Positions 1-5,352 of a stretch of 5,352 nt of DNA are shown in pieces; position 1 is the stretch's first letter; every line of letters starts with the position of its first letter. This DNA comes from Acetobacteraceae bacterium (GTDB lineage: Bacteria; Pseudomonadota; Alphaproteobacteria; Acetobacterales; Acetobacteraceae): the NCBI GenBank assembly GCA_003164305.1, contig PLSZ01000095.1:1-5352 (forward strand). The letters are read 5' to 3'. A program made the position numbers and the translations under genes. The notes beneath the pieces were generated by a model that searched no databases, had not been told where the DNA came from, and saw only the letters and a list, made by a program, of their open reading frames with translations.

Positions 1-847
1 GCAACGTCCCGCGTTCGATCATGCCGGCCAGGATGGCCAACCCTTCCGACGCGGGCTCCACTTTCTTCAGTTCGTGGAACAGGATAAGCCCATAAAGCCG
101 CGTGCCACCGGCACGGAAGAACGCTCCGCTCTCGAACGTCGCCGTGGGCGCTTCCGACACCCCGAACGTCACGCAGGTGCCACCCGAACGCAACATGCCC
201 AGCGCCGCGCCCAAGGCCGAACCGCCCACCGAGTCCAGGATCAGATCGAACGGCCCGGACGCCGCGGCGGCGGCCAGGTCCGGCGCGACGATCGTTCGCT
301 CCCCGCACCATTGCGCGACCATCGCCTGATATCCCGCGTTTCGCGCGTGGCCATAAACGATCGCCCCCGACGCGACCGCCAATTGACAGGCCAGATGCCC
401 CACGCCACCCGACGCGCCGTCGATCAACACCTTGCGCCCGAGCAACAATCCCCCCTGCCGCAACGCGTGCAGCGCCGTGAGCCCCGCCACCGGCAACGTC
501 GCCGCCTGGGCATCCGTCACGCCATCGGGCAACGCGGCCAGCGAATCCTTCGGCACCCGGATCGTTTCGGCCCATGCGCCGGATGGCAACATCCCAACCA
601 CGCGCGTGCCAACCGCCGGCCCTCCTCCTTCCGGGGCATCCGCCTCGACCACGCCAGCGAAATCCCAGCCGGGCCGCCAGCCGGCCTCCGCCACCCGCAT
701 TGCGCGATTGACCTCGCCTCGGTTCAAAGACATCGCGCGCACGCGGACCGTGACCTCATCCCGATACGCGGGCGCCAGGGGCACGCGTTGGATCGCCAGG
801 CGTTCGTTACTGGATGGATCGACGACGACGGCTCTGGTCTCGGCCAT
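1..847 (-). CDS. Zinc-independent MDR oxidoreductase, quinone oxidoreductase-like (3' end missing)
   Basis: Translating the minus strand from the ATG at 847-845 gives 282 residues with no stop before the left edge, so the C-terminus is cut off; the family usually runs about 310-340 residues. Residues about 28-115 look like the GroES-like N-terminal domain, with the signature SLNRGEVN at 40-47. A Rossmann fold follows, with the dinucleotide-binding motif GASGGVG at 144-150 and DLILDSVGG at 201-209. The catalytic-zinc cysteine and structural-zinc cysteine cluster of classical alcohol dehydrogenases are absent, which is typical of NADPH-dependent quinone or enone reductases. The likely role is cytoplasmic NAD(P)H-dependent reduction of a quinone or an activated double bond; the substrate cannot be told. 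The start is supported by a strong AGGAGGA site. The gene lies 18 bases after the AI-2E permease stop, so it is probably second in that operon. Family call is firm; exact function is open. Confidence 0.93.
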   Translation of the reverse strand, partial: MAETRAVVVDPSSNERLAIQRVPLAPAYRDEVTVRVRAMSLNRGEVNRAMRVAEAGWRPGWDFAGVVEADAPEGGGPAVGTRVVGMLPSGAWAETIRVPKDSLAALPDGVTDAQAATLPVAGLTALHALRQGGLLLGRKVLIDGASGGVGHLACQLAVASGAIVYGHARNAGYQAMVAQWCGERTIVAPDLAAAAASGPFDLILDSVGGSALGAALGMLRSGGTCVTFGVSEAPTATFESGAFFRAGGTRLYGLILFHELKKVEPASEGLAILAGMIERGTL

Positions 848-855
848 GTTAAGTG

Positions 856-862
856 TCCTCCT
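856..862 (-). promoter_or_regulatory. Ribosome binding site of the MDR oxidoreductase
   Basis: Read on the minus strand, the bases are AGGAGGA, followed by eight bases and then the ATG at 847. This near-perfect Shine-Dalgarno sequence sits inside the 18-base gap after the upstream gene's stop, fixes the start of the oxidoreductase, and implies its own efficient initiation on a shared message. Confidence 0.8.
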
Positions 863-865
863 CGG

Positions 866-1933
866 TCATATCGTATCCGTCCACTCGCGCCACAGCAGGA
901 TCAGCACCGCCATGATGGCCGGCCCAAGAAACAGCCCGAGCAGACCCCAGGTGCCAACCCCGCCCAGAATCCCGAACAGCACCCAGATGAACGGCAGTCG
1001 GGTCGCGTTGCCGATCAGGATGGGCCGGACGAAATGGTCGGCGGCGAAGCTGATCACCGCGCCGGCGACCACGATCACAATCGCCTGGATCATCATGCCC
1101 TGAGCCAGCACCAGCAACGCCGCGAGGCCAAACACCAGTGGCGCGCCGAACGGGATCATCGCGCCGACCGCGGTCACCGCTCCCAGCAACGTCGGCCGCG
1201 GCACGCCGGCGAACAGGTACACCGCATAGAGCAACAGGCCCTCGGCGAGGCCCACCAACACCAACCCGTTCACGGTCCCGTGGATCGAGGCGATCATTTG
1301 CCTGCCGATCCGTTCCGCTCCTGGGCCGAACATGCGGGCTCCGGCACGGCGCATCTGGGTCACCAGGGTGTCGCCGTCCTTGAACAGGAAGAACACGGTC
1401 AGCAGGCAGAACCCGAAGGTCACCAGACGGTGCAGGATGATGACGCCGAGCTCGCGGCCCCTGGTGACGTATTCCGGGTTACTGAGGCGCGCCAGAAGAT
1501 CGGCGGCCGCGTCGGGATCGGACAGATTCTGCCGCCACCATTGAGTCACCTGCGCGGCGAAGAACGGCAGATGGGTCACGATGTCCGGCACCGGGATGCC
1601 ATTGTGCCGCGCGCTTTCCGCCCAGGTCATGACGGTCCGAACCTCGCGTCCGACCTGGAGTCCAGCCCAGACGATGGGCAGCACGAACACCAAAGCGATG
1701 CCCAGGGTGAACAGCGCGGGCAGCAGGACATTATGGCGACCGGGCGGCCAACGGGTGCGGGCGCGCTGGAACGACGGCCAGAAGGCGACGGCCAGGATGG
1801 CGGCCCAGACCAGGGCGGCCAGAAACTCGTCAAGCGTCCACACCCCCAGACCGATGAAGACCAGGCCGAGGATGGCCCATGCGATTCGTTGCGCGCGGAG
1901 CGGTTCGGGGGGTTCGATCCTGGCGTTGTCCAT
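866..1933 (-). CDS. AI-2E family transporter (PF01594-type permease)
   Basis: The 355-residue integral inner-membrane protein has the AI-2E layout: two hydrophobic stretches at about 17-34 and 36-52, a third at 69-91, a soluble segment at about 92-160, then a hydrophobic C-terminal half starting near 162. Family hallmarks are visible: FFLFKDGD around 181-188, DHFVRPILIG at 299-308, LP at 313-314, and a glycine-rich GILGGVGTWGLLGLFLGP stretch at about 321-338. Characterised relatives include TqsA (autoinducer-2 export) and YdiK, and some members act as Na+/H+ antiporters, so the substrate cannot be inferred. I chose the ATG at 1933 because TCAGGAA precedes it by five bases; a GTG at 1948 would add five residues but lacks a clear ribosome binding site. 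The gene is first in a probable two-gene operon with the MDR oxidoreductase. Length and motifs look intact. Confidence 0.94.
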   Translation of the reverse strand: MDNARIEPPEPLRAQRIAWAILGLVFIGLGVWTLDEFLAALVWAAILAVAFWPSFQRARTRWPPGRHNVLLPALFTLGIALVFVLPIVWAGLQVGREVRTVMTWAESARHNGIPVPDIVTHLPFFAAQVTQWWRQNLSDPDAAADLLARLSNPEYVTRGRELGVIILHRLVTFGFCLLTVFFLFKDGDTLVTQMRRAGARMFGPGAERIGRQMIASIHGTVNGLVLVGLAEGLLLYAVYLFAGVPRPTLLGAVTAVGAMIPFGAPLVFGLAALLVLAQGMMIQAIVIVVAGAVISFAADHFVRPILIGNATRLPFIWVLFGILGGVGTWGLLGLFLGPAIMAVLILLWREWTDTI

Positions 1934-1938
1934 GCGCG

Positions 1939-1943
1939 TTCCT
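1939..1943 (-). promoter_or_regulatory. Ribosome binding site deciding the AI-2E permease start
   Basis: On the minus strand the bases read AGGAA, within TCAGGAA, five bases before the ATG at 1933. The alternative GTG at 1948 lies upstream of this element and has no comparable purine-rich stretch ahead of it, so the ATG is preferred. Confidence 0.55.
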
Positions 1944-2002
1944 GACACGACCGCGAGGTGACGAACAAGTCCTCATCGGGCAGTCTGGGGTGGTTGAAAC
2001 CC

Positions 2003-2010
2003 AGGGAGAG
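2003..2010 (+). promoter_or_regulatory. Ribosome binding site of the RraA-like gene
   Basis: AGGGAGAG lies six bases before the ATG at 2017. The open frame itself extends back to an ATG at 1879, inside the divergent AI-2E gene, but that upstream part has no family similarity. This site therefore decides the start at 2017. Confidence 0.65.
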
Positions 2011-2016
2011 CCTCCG

Positions 2017-2697
2017 ATGTATGTGCTGAACGCGTTGCCGCCTCAGATCGATCCGGCGCTGATCGAGCAGCTGACGCGGGCCGAACCGGCGACGATCGGG
2101 CATTTCCGCCATCACGGGTTCATGGCGCCGGAGGTTCGGCTGCTGCTGCCGGGCTATCGGCGGCTGGCGGGCACGGCGGTGACGGTGCGGAGTTATGGGG
2201 CGGATACGTCGATCGTGCATTATGCGTTGGGTCAGCTGCGGCCGGGGGATTTTCTGGTGATTGACCGCTCCGGCGATACGCGGCACGCGGTGTGCGGCGG
2301 CGGGGTGGCGTTCGCGGCGAAGGCGGCCGGATGCGTGGGGATTGTCATCGACGGGCCGGCGACCGACGTGCAGGAGTTGCGGGAATTCGACATGCCGGTC
2401 TGGGCTCGGGGCTTATCGACGGTCACGGGAAAAGCGCAGTTCACATTTGGCGAGTTCTGCACGACGGTCAGTTGCGGCGGCGTGTCGGTGGAGCCGGGCG
2501 ACGCCATCCTGGCGGACGAAAACGGTGTGCTGGTGCTGAAACCGGGTGACATCGCGGAGGCGGCCGCCCGCGCGGTGGCGATGCAGGACAAGGAGAAGAA
2601 TGAGACATTCAAGCGCGTGGCGGCCGGGGAAAAGCTGCCGGATATCAATGGCACCAACGCCCGGATCGCGGAAATCATGCGAAACGCGAAGGGATAA
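2017..2697 (+). CDS. RraA-like / HMG-CHA aldolase-fold family protein
   Basis: The 226-residue product matches the RraA-like family, which includes RNase E inhibitor RraA and class II pyruvate aldolases for 4-hydroxy-4-methyl-2-oxoglutarate and 4-carboxy-4-hydroxy-2-oxoadipate. Visible hallmarks are AGTAVTVR (51-58), RPGDFLVIDRSGD (75-87), a glycine loop CGGG (93-96), GIVIDGPATD (108-117), MPVWARG (126-132), and VEPGDAILADENGVLVLKP near 158-176. The aldolases carry an Arg-Asp pair in the DGxxRD motif, binding substrate and Mg2+; here the aspartate (D117) is kept but the arginine position is T116. Aldolase activity on the classical substrates is therefore uncertain, and RNase regulation is not implied either. 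A soluble oligomer in the cytoplasm is expected for the family. The start at 2017 gives normal length and a good ribosome binding site. It stands alone between a divergent operon and the efflux pair, 125 bases from the latter. Confidence 0.9.
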   Translation: MYVLNALPPQIDPALIEQLTRAEPATIGHFRHHGFMAPEVRLLLPGYRRLAGTAVTVRSYGADTSIVHYALGQLRPGDFLVIDRSGDTRHAVCGGGVAFAAKAAGCVGIVIDGPATDVQELREFDMPVWARGLSTVTGKAQFTFGEFCTTVSCGGVSVEPGDAILADENGVLVLKPGDIAEAAARAVAMQDKEKNETFKRVAAGEKLPDINGTNARIAEIMRNAKG

Positions 2698-2822
2698 TTC
2701 GTTGCGCTCAGCGCGCGCCGGGAACCAGCGGGCGGCATCGCCGTTATCGTTGGATGCGGAGCCGCGGCCCCGCGATGGCTGAACAGGCGGCGCCGCCGTG
2801 TCGCGACGACGAGGAATGACGC
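2698..2822 (+). other. Intergenic region upstream of the efflux genes
   Basis: These 125 bases hold no convincing gene. There is no clear rho-independent terminator for the RraA-like gene, since the short GCGC-TCA-GCGC inverted repeat at 2704-2714 has no T-run after it. A perfect 12-base palindrome (GGCGGCGCCGCC, 2786-2797) and an 8-base one (GTCGCGAC, 2800-2807) lie 15-36 bases ahead of the efflux start; in such GC-rich DNA they may be chance. A 14- or 21-codon open frame ends at 2819. No promoter consensus is convincing, so whether the efflux genes have their own promoter or are read from the RraA-like gene cannot be told. Confidence 0.4.
2811..2815 (+). promoter_or_regulatory. Ribosome binding site of the EmrA-like gene
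   Basis: GAGGA sits seven bases before the ATG at 2823. An in-frame TGA at 2817-2819 blocks any earlier start, and the next in-frame ATG codes for residue 156, beyond the membrane anchor, so this site and ATG define the N-terminus. Confidence 0.7.
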
Positions 2823-4088
2823 ATGGCCGCGGACGTGAATCTTGGCTCGCCCACACGGCACCCCGGCTCCGATTCGGACGAAATTCAGAACTTCGACAAC
2901 CCGAGTCCCGAGGCGGAACCGGCGGTCACGCGTCAGGAATATCCAGGTCCGGACAAGGCTCCCGGGTACCGGACCGGCTACCGCGACGGCTTCCATGACG
3001 CGACGGAGGCCGAGGAACACCAGGACGACAAAGACAACGACAAGGACAAGCCGGAGGGTCCGCCAAAATCCCGGCCGCGGCGTGCGCTGCCGTACATCAT
3101 TGGCGGTTTGGTGCTGTTGGCGCTGATCGTCGGCGGCGTGCTGTACTGGCTGAACGCCCGGCATTACGAAACCACGGACGACGCCTTTATCGACGCCCAT
3201 GTCGCCAATGTTTCGTCGCAGATTTCCGGCCGCGTGACCAATATCCTGTTCGACGACAACCAACAGGTCGCCGCCGGGCAGTTGCTGATGGAGATCGACC
3301 CGCGCGATTATCAGGAGAAGTTGGCGCAGGCGGAAGCGAGCCTCGGCAGCGCGCGGGCGCAACTGGCGCAGGCTCAGGCGCAGGTGGCGCTGCAAAAGGC
3401 CAATCTGGATCAGGCCAACGCCCAGGTGCTGGTCGCGCAGGCCGACTCGCAACAGGCGAACCAGGATCTGGCGCGTTATCGCGGGGTCGATCCGCGCGCC
3501 GTGACGCGGCAGGACATCGATAAGACGCAGGCAACGGCCAAGGGGAACCAGGCGCGGCTTGAGGCGGCGAAGGCGGCGGTGGGTGGCGGACGCGCGCAGA
3601 TCGAGGCGGCGGAAGCTCAGGCCAACGCGGCCGCGGCGAGCGTTCGAGAGGCCGAGGCCAACGCCGATAACGCGAAATTGCAGTTGTCCTATGCGAAGAT
3701 CGTCGCCCCCGTCGCCGGCCGCGTCGCCAAACGCAACGTCGAACTGGGCACCTACGTGGCACCTGGCCAGGCGCTGATCGCGGTCGTGCCAACGCAAATG
3801 TATATCACGGCGAATTTTAAAGAGACGCAGCTGACCGATATGAAGCCGGGCGATCCGGTGGACATTCATATCGATACCTATCCGGGCAGGACGTTCCGCG
3901 GCCGGGTCGATAGTTTCCAGACCGGCACGGGATCCGCCTTCAGTGTGCTGCCGGCGGAAAACGCCACCGGCAATTACGTCAAGGTGGTGCAACGTTTGCC
4001 GGTCAAGATCGTCTTCGACGACGATCGCCTCAATAACGTCCGCCTGGCGCCTGGCCTTTCGGTCGAGCCTCAGGTCAAGGTGCGCTGA
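2823..4088 (+). CDS. emrA: EmrA/HlyD-type membrane fusion protein of an efflux pump
   Basis: The 421-residue periplasmic adaptor would link an inner-membrane MFS exporter to an outer-membrane channel. Residues 1-88 are hydrophilic and highly charged (DDKDNDKDK around 68-76) and predicted cytoplasmic. One membrane anchor follows at about 89-110. The biotinyl-lipoyl-like first half is ETTDDAFIDAHVANVSSQIS at 116-135, with GRVTNILFDDNQQVAAGQLL after it. Ala/Gln-rich helices at about 163-220 and 232-290 form the alpha-hairpin, with its tip at RYRGVDPRAVTRQD. The second lipoyl half is IVAPVAGRVAKRNVELGTYVAPGQAL (293-318), followed by a beta-barrel region to about 421, including NFKETQL, GDPVDIHID and an LPAENATGNYVKVVQRLPV stretch typical of EmrA. 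E. coli EmrA is about 390 residues with a much shorter cytoplasmic N-terminus, so the extension is notable. The permease gene starts three bases after the stop, consistent with cotranslation. The transported compound is unknown. Confidence 0.95.
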   Translation: MAADVNLGSPTRHPGSDSDEIQNFDNPSPEAEPAVTRQEYPGPDKAPGYRTGYRDGFHDATEAEEHQDDKDNDKDKPEGPPKSRPRRALPYIIGGLVLLALIVGGVLYWLNARHYETTDDAFIDAHVANVSSQISGRVTNILFDDNQQVAAGQLLMEIDPRDYQEKLAQAEASLGSARAQLAQAQAQVALQKANLDQANAQVLVAQADSQQANQDLARYRGVDPRAVTRQDIDKTQATAKGNQARLEAAKAAVGGGRAQIEAAEAQANAAAASVREAEANADNAKLQLSYAKIVAPVAGRVAKRNVELGTYVAPGQALIAVVPTQMYITANFKETQLTDMKPGDPVDIHIDTYPGRTFRGRVDSFQTGTGSAFSVLPAENATGNYVKVVQRLPVKIVFDDDRLNNVRLAPGLSVEPQVKVR

Positions 4089-4091
4089 GCG

Positions 4092-5352
4092 GTGGCCCAA
4101 AGGGGCAATAAGCGGGGTAATGCCAACGCCGATCTGCCTCGTTCGGCGGCCGGACCGAACAGTCCCTGGCTGATCGCCGTCATCGTCTCCATCGCAACGT
4201 TCATGGAAGTGCTGGACACGACAATCGCCAACGTGGCGCTGCGTCACATTGCCGGGGGCCTGGCCGCGAGCGAGGACGAAGCGACATGGGTGCTGACCAG
4301 CTACCTCGTGTCCAACGCGATCGTGCTGCCGATCAGCGGCTGGCTGTCGAACGTGATCGGCCGCAAGCGGTTTTACATGTCGTGCGTGGCGATCTTCACC
4401 ATCAGTTCGGTGCTGTGCGGATTCTCGACCTCGTTGACGATGATGGTCGCGTGCCGCATCCTTCAGGGCATCGGCGGCGGCGGCCTGGCCCCCACCGAAC
4501 AGTCCATTTTCGCCGACAGCTTCCCGCCGGCCATGCGCTCGATGGCGTTCGCGCTGTATGGACTGACGGTGGTCGTCGCGCCGGCGATCGGACCGGTGCT
4601 CGGCGGGTATTTGACCGACGACTATTCCTGGCACTGGGTGTTCCTGATCAACCTGCCGATCGGGATGATGTCGCTGACGTTGACCTACTTCTTCGTCTAC
4701 GAACCGAAAGTGCTGGTCGAGGAACGCCGCAAGTTGTCGCGCGGCGGATTGTCGGTCGATTACGTCGGCTTCGCGCTGGTCGTACTGGGCTTTGGCACAC
4801 TGCAAATCGTGCTGGATCGTTACGAGCGCGACGATGGGTTTTCCTCGACCTTCATCAGCACGTTGGCGGCCATCTGCTTTGTCTCCCTGACCACGCTGGT
4901 GATCTGGGAGGCCTTCAACCGGCAACCGGTGATGAACGTGCGGCTGCTGAAGATCCCGTCCTTCGCGATTTCCTGCGCCGTGATGTTCATCATCGGCTTC
5001 ATGCTGATCAGCACGACGCAATTGCTGCCACAGTTCTCCCAGGATCTGATGGGCTACGACGCGATCACGGCGGGCCTGACGCTGTCGCTCGGCGGCGTGC
5101 TGACGGTCGTTCTGATGCCGCTGGCGGGGGTCGTCAGCGGGCGTGTGCAACCCAAATGGCTGCTGTTCGGCGCGCTCGCGATGACCGCGTTTTCGCTGTA
5201 TCATCTGACCGGTCTCGACACGAGCGTCTCGTTCTGGACTCTGACGGACGCGCGCATGCTGCAGGTGGTGGCGCTGCCGTTCCTGTTCATTCCGATCACC
5301 GCCGCATCGTACAACGGGATACCGCCCGACAAGACCAACGAAGCCTCCGCCA
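4092..5352 (+). CDS. emrB: EmrB/QacA-type (DHA2) MFS efflux permease (3' end missing)
   Basis: The reading frame from GTG at 4092 gives 420 residues and runs off the right edge; the family is usually about 500-540 residues with 14 membrane helices, so roughly the last fifth is missing. Helix 1 carries the DHA2 signature FMEVLDTTIANVAL (37-50). The motif A loop is GWLSNVIGRKR (83-93), with asparagine where many MFS proteins have aspartate. Motif B is RILQGIGGG (122-130) and motif C APAIGPVLGG (163-172), the antiporter signature, followed by YSWHWVFLINLPIG (178-191). The likely role is proton-driven export of drugs or toxic compounds into the EmrA-like adaptor. An in-frame TGA at 4086 excludes earlier starts and the first ATG (residue 38) is inside helix 1, so GTG is the only sensible start; AAGGTG at 4078-4083 is a modest ribosome binding site. 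Translation is probably coupled to the upstream gene. Confidence 0.95.
   Translation, partial: MAQRGNKRGNANADLPRSAAGPNSPWLIAVIVSIATFMEVLDTTIANVALRHIAGGLAASEDEATWVLTSYLVSNAIVLPISGWLSNVIGRKRFYMSCVAIFTISSVLCGFSTSLTMMVACRILQGIGGGGLAPTEQSIFADSFPPAMRSMAFALYGLTVVVAPAIGPVLGGYLTDDYSWHWVFLINLPIGMMSLTLTYFFVYEPKVLVEERRKLSRGGLSVDYVGFALVVLGFGTLQIVLDRYERDDGFSSTFISTLAAICFVSLTTLVIWEAFNRQPVMNVRLLKIPSFAISCAVMFIIGFMLISTTQLLPQFSQDLMGYDAITAGLTLSLGGVLTVVLMPLAGVVSGRVQPKWLLFGALAMTAFSLYHLTGLDTSVSFWTLTDARMLQVVALPFLFIPITAASYNGIPPDKTNEASA

Larger units (their letters stand above)
1934..2016. promoter_or_regulatory. Divergent intergenic region between the AI-2E operon and the RraA-like gene
   Basis: These 83 bases separate two start codons pointing away from each other, so promoters for both directions should lie here or just inside the genes. 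I see no convincing -35/-10 pair in either direction. A short inverted repeat, CTGGG (1985-1989) with CCCAG (2000-2004), is present and its right arm touches the ribosome binding site of the RraA-like gene. That promoters exist here is inferred from gene orientation, not read from consensus sequences. Confidence 0.4.

Noticed and set aside
74..1945. A 623-codon plus-strand open frame opposite the oxidoreductase and AI-2E genes
   Set aside because: Low-complexity Arg/Gln/His/Gly-rich translation, no ribosome binding site, and complete overlap with two recognisable minus-strand genes mark it as a shadow.
1985..2004. Inverted repeat CTGGG/CCCAG as a hairpin masking the RraA-like ribosome binding site
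   Set aside because: The stem is only five base pairs with a ten-base loop and overlaps just the edge of the binding site, which is too weak to claim regulation.
1879..2016. A 46-residue N-terminal extension of the RraA-like protein from the ATG at 1879
   Set aside because: It would overlap the start of the divergent AI-2E gene, has no family similarity, and the ATG at 2017 has a good ribosome binding site and gives the normal family length.
2704..2714. GCGC-TCA-GCGC as a terminator for the RraA-like gene
   Set aside because: The stem is four base pairs and no T-run follows, so it does not meet the form of a rho-independent terminator.
3316..3470. Repetitive gcg/cag-rich stretch within the EmrA-like gene as a DNA repeat
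   Set aside because: It encodes the Ala/Gln-rich coiled-coil hairpin expected of the protein family, so the repetition is explained by the protein sequence.
2232..5204. A 990-codon open frame on the minus strand antisense to the RraA-like, EmrA-like and EmrB-like genes
   Set aside because: Its product is rich in Arg, His, Gln and Asp without recognisable domains, and it lies opposite three well-supported genes. GC-biased codon use suppresses antisense stop codons, so this is a shadow frame.
1..5352. Mobile elements, tRNA or rRNA genes, and CRISPR arrays
   Set aside because: Both strands were read for transposase-like genes, terminal repeats, tRNA-like cloverleafs and regularly spaced direct repeats; none was seen.

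Overview
The window is a GC-rich, densely coding bacterial chromosome segment with strong G/C preference at third codon positions. The gene types and protein style (an AI-2E permease, an RraA-like protein, an EmrAB-type efflux pair) fit a proteobacterium. An alphaproteobacterium, perhaps near Acetobacteraceae/Rhodospirillales, is a guess from general resemblance, with no marker gene to confirm it.

Left half, minus strand: a two-gene cluster read leftwards. An AI-2E family (PF01594-type) membrane transporter (866-1933) is followed after a short gap by a zinc-independent quinone oxidoreductase-like MDR enzyme (starts at 847, runs off the left edge). A strong ribosome binding site in the short gap suggests cotranscription.

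Centre: an 83-base divergent intergenic region (1934-2016) separates this cluster from a plus-strand gene for an RraA-like / HMG-CHA aldolase-fold protein (2017-2697), in which the usual substrate-binding arginine next to the metal-binding aspartate appears to be threonine.

Right half, plus strand: after 125 bases without a convincing gene, an EmrA/HlyD-type membrane fusion protein with a long hydrophilic N-terminal extension (2823-4088) is followed three bases later by an EmrB/QacA-type (DHA2) MFS efflux permease (4092 to beyond the right edge). Together they would form the inner-membrane and periplasmic parts of a tripartite drug or toxic-compound exporter. No TolC-type outer-membrane partner and no local regulator lie inside the window.

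Very long open frames antisense to these genes (623 and 990 codons) are GC-driven shadows. I did not find an undescribed system here. The points worth a second look are the altered active-site residue of the RraA-like protein, the EmrA N-terminal extension and hairpin tip, and the tight, same-frame junctions ahead of both efflux genes.
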